Positions 37,484 through 46,643 of a DNA stretch of 64,000 bases are shown here, piece after piece; within the stretch, counting starts at the first letter, position 1, and every line of letters starts with the position of its first letter. Position numbers and translations under genes: made by a program. The stretch covers positions 96,358 to 160,357 of the forward strand of contig CATIQU010000033.1 of assembly GCA_949519155.1 (NCBI GenBank), written 5' to 3'. The notes beneath the pieces are model-generated. The model saw only the letters and a program-made list of their open reading frames with translations, ran no database searches and was not told the DNA's origin. Origin of the DNA: Polaribacter sp. SA4-10 (GTDB taxonomy: Bacteria; Bacteroidota; Bacteroidia; Flavobacteriales; Flavobacteriaceae).

Positions 37484-38206
37484 TTATTTTTTATATTTTA
37501 CTAACAAATCGATTAAAGATATGGAAGCATCTTCCATATTGTTAACGATACTATCTATTTTAGATACGATATAATTATAAAAAATCTGTAAGATAATTGC
37601 TACTACCAAACCAAATACCGTTGTTAAAAGTGCTACTTTAATACCTACAGCAACTACCCCTGGAGAGATATCATTTGCTACTGCAATCATATCAAAAGCT
37701 TTAATCATCCCAATTACAGTTCCCATGAAACCAAGCATTGGAGCTAAAGCGATAAATAAAGATAACCAAGAAACATTCTTCTCTAGTTGCCCCATTTGAA
37801 CACCTCCATAAGAAACGACTGCTTTTTCTGCTGCGTCAATTCCTTCATCTACTCTATCTAAACCTTGGTAAAAAATAGATGCTACGGGTCCTTTCGAATT
37901 TCTACAAACTTCTTTTGCAGCTTCTACTCCACCTGAGCTTAATGCTTCATCAACACTTGCCACTAATTTCTTAGTATTTGTTGTTGCCATGTTTAAATAG
38001 ATAATTCTTTCAATTGCAATGGCCAAACCTAAAATTAAGGCGACTAATACAATTCCCATAAATTGTGGGTCACCTTCAATAAAACGTTGTTTTAATTCTT
38101 GGTGAAAAGTTCTTTCTTCTGTGACTGCTCCTTGTGCAAAAGTTGATTGAATAGCTCCAAAAAACATAAATCCTGCTACAGTTAGGAAATTTACTACTTT
38201 TTTCAT
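37484..38206 (-). CDS. ExbB/TolQ/MotA-family proton channel protein
   Basis: 240 residues. It has an N-terminal signal-like helix (ending TFAQGAV), a second helix at about 50-72 and two more at about 145-165 and 190-215. The MotA/TolQ/ExbB domain includes LEKNVSWLSLFIALAPMLGFMGTVIGMIKAF and the conserved threonine-containing helix ALLTTVFGLVVAI. First gene of the operon exbB-X-exbD-exbD. The 269 bases upstream (38207-38475) are AT-rich and show no gene and no perfect promoter. Confidence 0.92.
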   Translation of the reverse strand: MKKVVNFLTVAGFMFFGAIQSTFAQGAVTEERTFHQELKQRFIEGDPQFMGIVLVALILGLAIAIERIIYLNMATTNTKKLVASVDEALSSGGVEAAKEVCRNSKGPVASIFYQGLDRVDEGIDAAEKAVVSYGGVQMGQLEKNVSWLSLFIALAPMLGFMGTVIGMIKAFDMIAVANDISPGVVAVGIKVALLTTVFGLVVAIILQIFYNYIVSKIDSIVNNMEDASISLIDLLVKYKK

Positions 38207-38475
38207 CTTTGTTATAATTAATTTTTAATAGTTAAGGGTTTCAAGGTATAAATTTTCACTCTAAAAAAACGAATTTTTGAAGTGACTTCTAAGGCTTTTT
38301 GCTTAAAAAACACAATTTTAACGAAATCGATATTTAGAAGGGGCAATTAACAAAAAAATGTTGAGCATTTAAAAAAAAATGGAAGGTTTTTATAAAGAAT
38401 TAATGGAAAAAATCAATTTTAATATCAATTAACAAAAAACTCCTTTTAAAAACAAGCCTCCTTTCTAATGGCTTC

Positions 38476-39507
38476 TCATGAAATTTCCCCACGTAAAGAC
38501 CTTTCAAAGAACATTTTAAATGATTTTACATCTAAATCTTGTCCCAACAAATACATTAACTTCGCAATGGCGCTTTCTGTTGTGATGTCTTTACCATTGA
38601 CAACTCCAATTTCTTTTAACGCAACACTTGTCTCATAATGTCCTAAAATGACACTGCCTCCAACACACTGAGTTACATTAACAATTAGTATGCCATTCTG
38701 GATTGCTGCCTTTAATAAATCGATAAACCAATCTTGGGTCGGTGCATTTCCTGCACCATAGGTTTCTAAAACAATTCCTTTTAAATCTTTTATATTTAGG
38801 AGACTCTCAACAACATTTTTTGTAATTCCCGGAAATAACTTTAAGATAGCGATATTGGTGTCCAATTTTTTTCTGACAACTAACTTTTCTGCTGTATTTT
38901 TCTGAGAATGTAATAGATGTTCGTTGAAATTTAAATGTACACCACTTTCTGCCAATGGCGGGTAATTCATAGAAGTAAATGCTTCAAACTGTTCTGCATT
39001 TATTTTTGTGGTTCTATTAGCTCTGTAGAGTTTGTACTCAAAGTATAAACAAACTTCAGAAATCACAGGTTTGCCATTTTTTCTTGCTGCTGCTATTTCA
39101 ATGGTGGTTATCAGGTTTTCTTTTGCATCGGTTCGCAAATCTCCAATCGGCAATTGCGATCCTGTAAAAATAATGGGTTTCTGTAAGTTTTCGAACATAA
39201 AACTAATGGTCGATGAAATATAAGACATGGTATCCGATCCTGTTAAAATTACAAAACCGTCATATTTTTCATAATTTGCTTCAATAATTTCTGTGATCTG
39301 CACATAATAATGGGTATTCATATTGGAAGAATCTATCAATTCTTCAAAAGAAAGACTATCGATATGGCAATCCAATTGCTTCAATTCTGGAATTTTGTCT
39401 ACAATTTGACTGAAATCAAAAACTTTTAACGCCTTGGTTTTATAGTCCTTTACCATACCAATGGTACCGCCTGTGTACACAATCAGAATATTCGGCTTGT
39501 TGGTCAT
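38476..39507 (-). CDS. ansA: Type I (cytoplasmic) L-asparaginase
   Basis: 343 residues from the ATG at 39507 (MTNKPNILIVYTGGTIGM); the frame runs 7 codons further to a GTG. YTGGTIGM holds the first catalytic threonine, and FVILTGSDTMSYISS the second Thr-Asp pair. It converts asparagine to aspartate and ammonia. The length and lack of a signal peptide fit the AnsA type. Alone on its transcript. A TAAATTTA element lies at 39552-39559. Confidence 0.92.
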   Translation of the reverse strand: MTNKPNILIVYTGGTIGMVKDYKTKALKVFDFSQIVDKIPELKQLDCHIDSLSFEELIDSSNMNTHYYVQITEIIEANYEKYDGFVILTGSDTMSYISSTISFMFENLQKPIIFTGSQLPIGDLRTDAKENLITTIEIAAARKNGKPVISEVCLYFEYKLYRANRTTKINAEQFEAFTSMNYPPLAESGVHLNFNEHLLHSQKNTAEKLVVRKKLDTNIAILKLFPGITKNVVESLLNIKDLKGIVLETYGAGNAPTQDWFIDLLKAAIQNGILIVNVTQCVGGSVILGHYETSVALKEIGVVNGKDITTESAIAKLMYLLGQDLDVKSFKMFFERSLRGEIS

Positions 39508-39610
39508 TATATCATTTTTATATTCCACAAAAAAAGAAATTATTTCTGGGGTAAATTTATCAAACTAAAATGAGAAATCATTTTAAAAATAAATTAAAAT
39601 TACTGCAAAT

Positions 39611-39646
39611 AAAACCTCCTTTCTGATGACTCAAAAAGGAGGTTTT
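39611..39646 (-). terminator. Terminator after lepA
   Basis: AAAACCTCCTTT (39611-39622) and AAAGGAGGTTTT (39635-39646) form a 12-pair hairpin. On the minus strand it is followed by TTTTATTT. It lies 33 bases after the lepA stop. Confidence 0.85.
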
Positions 39647-39678
39647 GTTTTTACTTGTGTATTGAATTCTAAAATGAA

Positions 39679-41475
39679 TTAATCATTCAACTTTAAAACG
39701 GCCATAAATGCTTCTTGCGGAATTTCTACATTCCCTACTTGGCGCATTCTTTTCTTTCCTTTTTTCTGCTTTTCCAATAATTTACGTTTTCGAGAAATAT
39801 CTCCTCCATAACATTTTGCTGTAACATCTTTACGCAATGCTTTGGTGGTTTCTCTGGCGATAATTTTGGCACCAATGGCTGCTTGAATCGGAATATCAAA
39901 TTGTTGTCTTGGGATTAATTGCTTTAATTTTTCAACAATTTTCTTCCCAATCGTATAGGCATTATCGGCATGTAATAACGCGGACAAGGCATCTACTGGT
40001 GATGCATTTAATAAAATATCTACACGAACCAATTTTGATTCTCTCATTCCTATTGGAGAATAATCGAAAGATGCATATCCTTTAGAAACTGTTTTTAATC
40101 GGTCGTAAAAATCGAAAACAATTTCTGCCAAAGGCATGTCAAAAGTCAACTCAACACGTTCTGTTGTTAAGTAGGTTTGATTGGTAATTTCTCCACGTTT
40201 TTCAATACACAAACTCATTACTTGCCCTACAAAATCCGATTTTGTAATGATAGACGCTTTGATAAACGGCTCTTCTACACGATCTAATCTCGAAGGATCT
40301 GGTAAATCTGTTGGATTGTTTAGGAGAATTAATTCATTTGGATTTTTACGGGTATATGCGTGGTATGAAACGTTGGGAACCGTCGTAATCACCGTCATGT
40401 TAAATTCACGTTCTAAACGTTCCTGGATAATTTCCATGTGCAACATTCCTAAGAATCCACAACGAAAACCAAAGCCTAAAGCGGCAGAACTTTCTGGCAC
40501 AAAAACCAAAGAAGCATCGTTTAACTGCAATTTTTCCATGGAGTTTCGCAACTCTTCGTAATCTTCTGTATCTACTGGATAGATTCCTGCAAAAACCATT
40601 GGTTTTACATCCTCAAATCCATCAATCGTTTCTTTTGTTGGATTGACAGCATCTGTAATAGTATCTCCTACCTTTACTTCTTTTGCTGTTTTTATCCCTG
40701 TAATTAAGTATCCAACATCTCCTGTTTTTACAGATGTTTTTACAACTTGCTCTAACTTTAAAGTCCCTACCTCATCGGCAAAATACTCGTTATCTGTTGC
40801 TAAAAACTTAATCCGTTGTCCTTTTTTAATTTCTCCATTAAAAACTCTAAAATAAGTTTCAATTCCTCGATAAGAATTATACACAGAGTCAAATATTAAC
40901 GCTTGTAATGGTGCGTCTGGGTCTCCTTTTGGAGCCGGAATGCGATCAATAATTGCTTGAATAATATCGCCAACACCAAAACCAGTTTTTCCACTTGCAT
41001 GAATTACTTCTTCTGGGTCACAACCCAATAGGTCTACAATATCATCGGTTACTTCTTCTGGATTTGCAGAAGGTAAATCTACTTTATTTAATACTGGAAT
41101 AATTGTTAAATCGTTCTCTAAAGCCAAGTACAAGTTAGAAATGGTTTGTGCTTGAATACTTTGCGCCGCATCTACAATAAGCAATGCGCCTTCACAAGCA
41201 GCAATAGAACGAGAAACTTCGTATGAGAAATCTACGTGACCAGGAGTGTCAATTAAGTTTAAAATAAACGGTTCCCCATTGTGCGTATAATCCATTTGTA
41301 TAGCGTGCGATTTGATGGTAATTCCACGTTCACGCTCTAAATCCATACTATCTAATAACTGCGCTTTCTTTTCACGATCGGTTACTGCGCCAGTATAATC
41401 TAACAATCTATCTGCTAATGTACTTTTACCATGATCAATATGTGCGATAATGCAAAAGTTTCGAATGTTCTTCAT
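39679..41475 (-). CDS. lepA: Elongation factor 4 (LepA)
   Basis: 598 residues. GTPase motifs are [15 protein letters not shown] (G1), DTPGHVDF (G3) and NKVDLP (G4); domains II-III and the LepA-specific C-terminal domain ([25 protein letters not shown]) follow. EF4 acts on stalled or maturing ribosomes. A TATCTTTA element (41512-41505 on the minus strand) sits 30 bases upstream of the ATG. Confidence 0.98.
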   Translation of the reverse strand: MKNIRNFCIIAHIDHGKSTLADRLLDYTGAVTDREKKAQLLDSMDLERERGITIKSHAIQMDYTHNGEPFILNLIDTPGHVDFSYEVSRSIAACEGALLIVDAAQSIQAQTISNLYLALENDLTIIPVLNKVDLPSANPEEVTDDIVDLLGCDPEEVIHASGKTGFGVGDIIQAIIDRIPAPKGDPDAPLQALIFDSVYNSYRGIETYFRVFNGEIKKGQRIKFLATDNEYFADEVGTLKLEQVVKTSVKTGDVGYLITGIKTAKEVKVGDTITDAVNPTKETIDGFEDVKPMVFAGIYPVDTEDYEELRNSMEKLQLNDASLVFVPESSAALGFGFRCGFLGMLHMEIIQERLEREFNMTVITTVPNVSYHAYTRKNPNELILLNNPTDLPDPSRLDRVEEPFIKASIITKSDFVGQVMSLCIEKRGEITNQTYLTTERVELTFDMPLAEIVFDFYDRLKTVSKGYASFDYSPIGMRESKLVRVDILLNASPVDALSALLHADNAYTIGKKIVEKLKQLIPRQQFDIPIQAAIGAKIIARETTKALRKDVTAKCYGGDISRKRKLLEKQKKGKKRMRQVGNVEIPQEAFMAVLKLND

Positions 41476-41615
41476 TTGTTAAATTTGATTTCTTAAATAG
41501 TCTGTAAAGATAGTTGTTTTGGGTTTAAAAAAGTTGCAATAAAACAAACTTGCAGCCTTAAAAATTCTTTTCTAAAAACTTTGATAAAAATACTGAATCC
41601 AACCGCGTTACTAAT

Positions 41616-41717
41616 CTTGCCATTCTGCAATAAACAAGTTGGTATCTCTATTTGTTTATTTCAGCACGTCAATCCTGTTAGTCTTGCCATTCTGCAATAA
41701 ACAAGTTGGTATCTCTA
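41616..41717 (+). repeat. 35-bp perfect direct repeat at a gene's 3' end
   Basis: The 35 bases at 41616-41650 recur exactly at 41683-41717, 67 bases on. The second copy is the end of the TolB-like gene (encoding the tail up to AEWQ); the first lies just beyond its stop codon. Spacer DNA between them is unrelated. It looks like a remnant of a partial duplication or of a truncated paralogue. Confidence 0.9.
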
Positions 41718-42775
41718 CCACCTCCATTATTTCTATTTGATGAAAAAGCCAATTTTTTACCATCGTTAGAAAACACAGGAAAAGCATCAAACGTTTCACC
41801 GTGCGTTACTCTCTCTAAGTTTTTTCCATCAATATCGATTAAATATAAGTTGAAAGGAAACCCTCTTTCTGCTTCAAAATTAGAAGAAAATAATATTTTC
41901 TTCCCCGAAGGATGAAAAAACGGACTCCAATTTGCGTTTCCTAAATCGGTAAGTTGACGAAGTTCAGAACCGTCTGCATTACAAATGTACAATTCCATTT
42001 CTGTAGGCTCTACCAAACCTTCAGCTAACAAATCTTTGTAGGCTTTAATCGCTTCTGGTGTTTTTGGTCTTGAAGAACGAAAGATGATTTTTGTTCCGTC
42101 TGGTGAGAAAAAAGCACCTCCATCATATCCTAATTCATCGGTGATTTGTTTAACATCAGAACCATCAATATTCATGGTGTACAATTCTAAATCGCCACTT
42201 CTGGTCGATGTAAATACAATTTTATCTCCTTTGGGTGATACTGTTGGCTCTGCATCATACCCTTTTTCGTTCGTTAATTGTTTTACAATATTGCCTTCTA
42301 AATCGGCTACAAAAATATCAAAACTATCATACACAGGCCAAATGTATTTTCCGTTTTTACGTAAAGGAACCTCAGGACATTTGTCATCTACCAAATGTGT
42401 AGATGCATAAATAATGTGCTTGTTGTCTGGTAAGAAATAGGCACAAGTGGTACGTCCTTTTCCTGTTGAAATCATTGGTGGCATTTTGTCTTTAAAAGAC
42501 GCATCTGCATTCATTAAAAACATTTGATCACAACTTACGTTCCAACCTTTATTATTGGATTGAAACACCAATTGCTTGTCATCAAAACTCCAATAAGCTT
42601 CCGCATTATCACCTCCAAAGGTTACTTGTCGTAAGCTTTTAAAATGTCCTTCTTCAGGGTAAATTAAAGAATCATTAACAGCAACTTTGTCTATTGATTT
42701 TGTAACGGTTATTTTTTTTTCGTTTTTACATGACATTGTAATCAATGCAAATACAAATAGGGAAACAATTTTCAT
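41678..42775 (-). CDS. TolB-like beta-propeller lipoprotein
   Basis: 365 residues with a lipobox (ITMSCKN, Cys about 16). The body has about six PD40/WD40-like blades: YWSFDDKQLVFQSN, PTVSPKGDKIVFTSTRSG, FFSPDGTKIIFRSSR, PFFHPSGKKILFSSN and PVFSNDGKKLAFSSN. The repeats resemble TolB and amidohydrolase-linked propellers. Likely attached to a membrane on the periplasmic side; partner unknown. Its 3' end is duplicated downstream. Divergent from an M28 peptidase gene. A -7 element TATTTTTG is at 42807-42800. Confidence 0.85.
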   Translation of the reverse strand: MKIVSLFVFALITMSCKNEKKITVTKSIDKVAVNDSLIYPEEGHFKSLRQVTFGGDNAEAYWSFDDKQLVFQSNNKGWNVSCDQMFLMNADASFKDKMPPMISTGKGRTTCAYFLPDNKHIIYASTHLVDDKCPEVPLRKNGKYIWPVYDSFDIFVADLEGNIVKQLTNEKGYDAEPTVSPKGDKIVFTSTRSGDLELYTMNIDGSDVKQITDELGYDGGAFFSPDGTKIIFRSSRPKTPEAIKAYKDLLAEGLVEPTEMELYICNADGSELRQLTDLGNANWSPFFHPSGKKILFSSNFEAERGFPFNLYLIDIDGKNLERVTHGETFDAFPVFSNDGKKLAFSSNRNNGGGRDTNLFIAEWQD

Positions 42776-42799
42776 TTTCTTATTTATTAATTAACTTCG

Positions 42800-42807
42800 C
42801 AAAAATA
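42800..42807 (-). promoter_or_regulatory. -7 element for the TolB-like gene
   Basis: TATTTTTG on the minus strand matches TAnnTTTG, 24 bases before the ATG, in the short divergent gap shared with the peptidase gene. Confidence 0.5.
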
Positions 42808-42819
42808 ATATTTATCATC

Positions 42820-44043
42820 ATGAGAAACCTTCTATTTTTAATCTTTTTGTATTTTTTAATTTCCTGTAAACCAAAAATTAATCAAGAAACCCGAATTCAA
42901 GAAGACGTTACTTATTTAGCTTCTGATAAATTGGAAGGAAGGCAAACGGGCACAAAAGGAGAAAAAGAAGCAGCAAACTACATTCAAAAAAGATTCAAAG
43001 AATTGGGATTGTCACCAAAAGGAACAAAGGGATTTTTACAACCGTTTACCTTTATGCCAAAGACAAACCCGCATGGCGAGGTGAAATTTGATGTGAATGG
43101 TGATGGAACTATTACTGGAAATAATGTACTTGGCTTTATAGACAACAAAGCAGAGAATACCGTTATTATTGGAGCCCACTACGATCACTTAGGTTTTGGA
43201 GGCGAAGGTTCATTATATAGAGATGCTACAAAAGCCGTCCACAATGGCGCCGATGACAATGCCTCTGGCGTTGCTGTTATGCTGAATATTGCGGCAAAAT
43301 TGAAAAATAAAAACACCAAAAACAACTACTTGTTTATGGCCTTTTCTGGGGAAGAAATGGGGTTGTTAGGTTCAAATTATTTTGTAAAAAACCCGACTTT
43401 AGATATCAAAAAAGTGTCCTATATGATCAATATGGACATGGTAGGACGTCTAAAAGAAGACAAAATATTGGCCGTTTACGGAACGGGAACCTCCCCTATT
43501 TTTAAACAAGTTCTAAAAGCACATAATGAAGTTTTTAAACTAGTGCAACGTGCATCTGGTGTTGGGCCAAGCGATCATACCAGTTTTTACTTGGCAGACA
43601 TTCCTGTTTTACATTTTTTTACTGGTCAACATGAAGATTATCATAAGCCCGGAGATGATGCGGAAAAATTGAATTATGAAGGAATGCAAAACATCAGTAC
43701 CTATTTATTTGCCATCATTTCTGACCTAGACAACAATGGGAAGTTGCCTTTTAGAAAAACAAAAAATGAAAGTGAGGAAACACCACGTTTTAAAGTAGGG
43801 CTTGGTGTTATTCCAGATTATTTGTTTGATGGGAAAGGGATGCGAATTGATGGGGTTTCAGAAGACAAACCGGCACAAAAAGCAGGGCTTCAAAAAGGAG
43901 ATATTGTCATTAAATTGGGAGATAGCCTTGTGGTAGATATGATGAGTTATATGCGCGCTTTGTCTACTTACAAAAAAGGAGATCAAACAAAAGTGGTCGT
44001 AAAAAGAGCCAAAAAAGAAGTAGAAAAGGAAATCAATTTTTAA
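42820..44043 (+). CDS. M28-family metallopeptidase with PDZ domain, lipoprotein
   Basis: 407 residues from the ATG at 42820, which starts a lipoprotein signal (FLYFLISCKP). The frame extends 25 codons upstream into the divergent promoter, so this start is preferred. The M28 zinc aminopeptidase domain has VIIGAHYDHLGFGG, HNGADDNASGVAVM, FMAFSGEEMGLLGS, INMDMVGRL and the late histidine in FFTGQHEDYHKPGD. A C-terminal PDZ domain (about 320-407: GLGVIPDYLFDGKGMRIDGV) may sort substrates. Probably degrades peptides in the periplasm. Confidence 0.9.
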   Translation: MRNLLFLIFLYFLISCKPKINQETRIQEDVTYLASDKLEGRQTGTKGEKEAANYIQKRFKELGLSPKGTKGFLQPFTFMPKTNPHGEVKFDVNGDGTITGNNVLGFIDNKAENTVIIGAHYDHLGFGGEGSLYRDATKAVHNGADDNASGVAVMLNIAAKLKNKNTKNNYLFMAFSGEEMGLLGSNYFVKNPTLDIKKVSYMINMDMVGRLKEDKILAVYGTGTSPIFKQVLKAHNEVFKLVQRASGVGPSDHTSFYLADIPVLHFFTGQHEDYHKPGDDAEKLNYEGMQNISTYLFAIISDLDNNGKLPFRKTKNESEETPRFKVGLGVIPDYLFDGKGMRIDGVSEDKPAQKAGLQKGDIVIKLGDSLVVDMMSYMRALSTYKKGDQTKVVVKRAKKEVEKEINF

Positions 44044-44083
44044 AGAAAATAGGCTTATATTTGAGTATTAAAGAATTTTAAAA

Positions 44084-44446
44084 ATGAAGACACCCCATTA
44101 CAAGATGCTGATAGTCAGCTTTTTTTGCCTATTTGCTACAAATTGTACAACGACAGAAATTCCTTTGGAAGAAGATCCAACTCCTATTGTAGCACTCGTT
44201 AAATACAATACAGATGTGAAAACAATTATAGACAACAACTGTTTGAATTGCCATGGAACTTCCACCCCAAGAATTGGCGGAATCCCACTCTTTAACTATA
44301 CGCAAGTAAGAGAAGAAGCAGAATTTGGCTCCCTTATTAACAGAATGAATAGCACCACCAATCCTATGCCACAAAGCGGAATATTATCTGCATCTAAATT
44401 GGCGATTATAGATCAATGGAAGGCAGATGGATTTATAGAAAATTAA
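44084..44446 (+). CDS. Cytochrome c-like haem-binding lipoprotein
   Basis: 120 residues. Signal with lipobox ATNCTT (Cys about 21), then one c-type haem motif CLNCH (about 53-57) and a later methionine (PMPQSG), a plausible axial ligand. It resembles short periplasmic cytochrome c domains found in Bacteroidota. First of four genes (haem protein, YceI, OB-fold, DUF5777) that run closely spaced or overlapping. Confidence 0.8.
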   Translation: MKTPHYKMLIVSFFCLFATNCTTTEIPLEEDPTPIVALVKYNTDVKTIIDNNCLNCHGTSTPRIGGIPLFNYTQVREEAEFGSLINRMNSTTNPMPQSGILSASKLAIIDQWKADGFIEN

Positions 44447-44451
44447 ATCTC

Positions 44452-44994
44452 ATGAAAAAAATACTCTTTTTTTTATTATTTTCTGTGACAATTTCTGGGT
44501 TTTCTCAAACCTATTTTACACGTACAGGCACTACCAATTTCAAAGCTTCTGTAACTGCATTTGAACCCGTAGAAGCAACGAACAAGAGTACGACAGTCAT
44601 TTTAAAAACCGCTACCGGTGACCTTGCCGCTCAGCTATTTATGACTGCTTTTCAATTTAGAGTAGCACTTATGCAAGAACACTTTAATGAAAACTATATG
44701 GATTCGAATACGCATCCAAAAGCAGTTTTCAGAGGGAAATTAGCCGATTTCAATTTTTTAGAATTAGGCATAAAAAAAGAATACAATCTTTTTGGAACAC
44801 TCACAGTTAAAGGGGTGAAAAAAGAAATAAACACTACAGCAAGGGTAACACTTGAGGGAGATAAAATAATCGTTTCATCAAAATTTACGGTCGCACCTCA
44901 AGATTTTGACATCGACATTCCAAACATCGTCCGTAAGAAAATTGCAGAGAACATTCACATCACATTGAACTATGAACTTGTCGAAAAAAAGTAA
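44452..44994 (+). CDS. YceI-family periplasmic lipid-binding protein
   Basis: 180 residues from the ATG at 44452, just after the cytochrome stop; the frame extends 12 codons upstream. Signal peptide MKKILFFLLFSVTISGFSQ. YceI lipocalin-like barrel with TYFTRTGTTNFKAS, a central HPKAVFRGKLADF, NLFGTLTVKGVKKEI and a final APQDFDIDIP. YceI proteins bind isoprenoid or fatty-acid ligands. The downstream gene overlaps by 23 bases. Confidence 0.85.
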   Translation: MKKILFFLLFSVTISGFSQTYFTRTGTTNFKASVTAFEPVEATNKSTTVILKTATGDLAAQLFMTAFQFRVALMQEHFNENYMDSNTHPKAVFRGKLADFNFLELGIKKEYNLFGTLTVKGVKKEINTTARVTLEGDKIIVSSKFTVAPQDFDIDIPNIVRKKIAENIHITLNYELVEKK

Positions 44995-45352
44995 ATTTAT
45001 TGTATTGCTTCTTGCCATTTGTTGCTCGGGCTGGATCACCTACACCTATCTCATGAAACCGCCAGCAACCATAGAATCAAAACAAGTTGCTTTTACAGGA
45101 ACAACCGCAGCTTTTAGCACAAAAATTCAAGAAAACACAAATGATTGGCTGAACAAGGTTGTTGTTTTAGAAGGGGTTGTTACTTCAAAAGATGCCTATG
45201 GAATCACACTTAACAGTGAGGTTTATTGTCAGTTTAGAGAAACTCAAAAAACAGTGGCTGAACAACAAAACATCAAAATTAAAGGTCGTTTTATTGGTTA
45301 TGACGATTTATTAAACGAACTAAAATTAGATCAATGTATTATTCAAAAGTAA
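44972..45352 (+). CDS. Membrane-anchored OB-fold (tRNA_anti-like) protein
   Basis: 126 residues. An N-terminal hydrophobic helix (FIVLLLAICCSGWITYTYLM) is followed by an extracytoplasmic domain with an OB-fold pattern (NKVVVLEGVVTSKDAYGITL ... IKIKGRFIGYDDLLNELKLDQCII), the tRNA_anti-like family. It overlaps yceI at its 5' end and the DUF5777 gene at its 3' end by 19 bases. Confidence 0.75.
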   Translation: MNLSKKSKFIVLLLAICCSGWITYTYLMKPPATIESKQVAFTGTTAAFSTKIQENTNDWLNKVVVLEGVVTSKDAYGITLNSEVYCQFRETQKTVAEQQNIKIKGRFIGYDDLLNELKLDQCIIQK

Positions 45353-46224
45353 AAAACAGGAATCGAAACTATTTCCTTTTAGCATGTGCCCTTTTAAGTG
45401 TAGTAAGTTTAAAAGCGCAAGATGATTTAATGGACGAGTTAGATGATATTTCTGAAGCGAAACCCTCCTTTGAACTTCCGGCTTTCAAAGCCATGAAAAT
45501 CGGAAACCTACAATCTACAAAGATTGCAGCGAAAGGAGATTTATACCTCTACGTTTCCCATCGATTTGGATCTGTAAAAGACGGTTTTGAAACCTTTTTT
45601 GGCTTGGACAATGCAAATACAAACATTCAATTAGTATATAGTTTTTGGGACGGCATTCAACTGAGTGCAAGTAGAGAATCGTTGAATCAAACCTATGCAT
45701 CTGCAATTAAAGTTCGATTGGCAAAACAATCGAAAACCTTTCCATTGAACATTGTCTTTTACGGAACTGCAAATGTAAATGCGGAACTTGAGAAAGACAG
45801 AATGCCCGATTTACAATTTGGAGACCGCATGAGTTATGCTGCCCAGTTTTTGGTCTCAAAAAGAATTTCAGATAAGTTCTCTTTCTTAATGGCTCCAAGT
45901 TATGTGAGACAAAATTTACAAGACTTAAATGAAGTAGGTGTCGCAAATCACAATCAATTTTTAATGGGTTTTGGTGGAAGAATGAAAGTAAGCAAACGGG
46001 TAAGCATCAATATGGATTATGCCTATAATTTTAATCGAAATACAAATTCTTTTTACAACAATCCACTAACGATTGGTATGGATTTAGAAACGGGTGGACA
46101 TGTTTTTCAATTACTTTTCTCCAACGCACAGTCTACCAACGAACCTGGCTTCTTAAGCAATGCGGAAGGCGATTGGTCCAATGGTATTATTTTCTTTGGA
46201 TTTAATGTCGTGCGTGTTTTTTAA
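45334..46224 (+). CDS. DUF5777 beta-barrel protein
   Basis: 296 residues; signal peptide at about 10-29 (FLLACALLSVVSLKAQ). The mature protein is beta-rich with FELPAFKAMKIGNLQSTK, LYLYVSHRFGSVKDGFETFFGLDNANT and a C-terminal strand NGIIFFGFNVVRVF, as in DUF5777, a Bacteroidota outer-membrane barrel family of unknown role. Context with a cytochrome and YceI suggests an envelope redox or lipid function; this is inference. Confidence 0.85.
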   Translation: MYYSKVKNRNRNYFLLACALLSVVSLKAQDDLMDELDDISEAKPSFELPAFKAMKIGNLQSTKIAAKGDLYLYVSHRFGSVKDGFETFFGLDNANTNIQLVYSFWDGIQLSASRESLNQTYASAIKVRLAKQSKTFPLNIVFYGTANVNAELEKDRMPDLQFGDRMSYAAQFLVSKRISDKFSFLMAPSYVRQNLQDLNEVGVANHNQFLMGFGGRMKVSKRVSINMDYAYNFNRNTNSFYNNPLTIGMDLETGGHVFQLLFSNAQSTNEPGFLSNAEGDWSNGIIFFGFNVVRVF

Positions 46225-46235
46225 GAACCGATAAA

Positions 46236-46637
46236 ATGATTTCTATAAAATATCAATTTATTACTAAAATACATTTGATCATTTCGGTCATCATTGTAAT
46301 ACCTGTTTCTTTTGTTTACGGGTTCAATCCGGCTTCAAAATTCGATATTCAACTACAAACCATAGACGAACACAACTTTTTTAAAGCCGTTATGGGGTTG
46401 TATCTTGGATTTGCAATGCTGTGGATTCTCGGCATTTTTAAACAACAGTATTTCAAAATTGCACTGGTCACTAATGTGGTGTTTATGCTAGGTCTAGGTT
46501 TTGGTAGATTGTTGAGTATTACGATAGACGGCACCCCAACTTTTGGCTTGCTTTTCGGAACTTTTGGAGAACTTATTCTTGGTTGCTTCGGAATTTGGGT
46601 TTTGAAGATTAAAAACACTAATTTCGCAGAAAAATAA
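46236..46637 (+). CDS. DUF4345 membrane protein
   Basis: 133 residues with four membrane helices (about 8-30, 48-66, 74-95 and 103-122). The FFKAVMGLYLGFAMLWILG stretch and the paired GLGFGRLLSI/FGTFGELILG motifs fit DUF4345. Function unknown. It sits 11 bases after the DUF5777 gene and 6 bases before dus, so it shares a transcript with one or both. Confidence 0.75.
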   Translation: MISIKYQFITKIHLIISVIIVIPVSFVYGFNPASKFDIQLQTIDEHNFFKAVMGLYLGFAMLWILGIFKQQYFKIALVTNVVFMLGLGFGRLLSITIDGTPTFGLLFGTFGELILGCFGIWVLKIKNTNFAEK

Positions 46638-46643
46638 TCAATT

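Noticed and set aside
38207..38475. Possible replication origin in the AT-rich gap before exbB
   Set aside because: No DnaA-box cluster and none of the usual origin genes are seen; the gap is short and ordinary.
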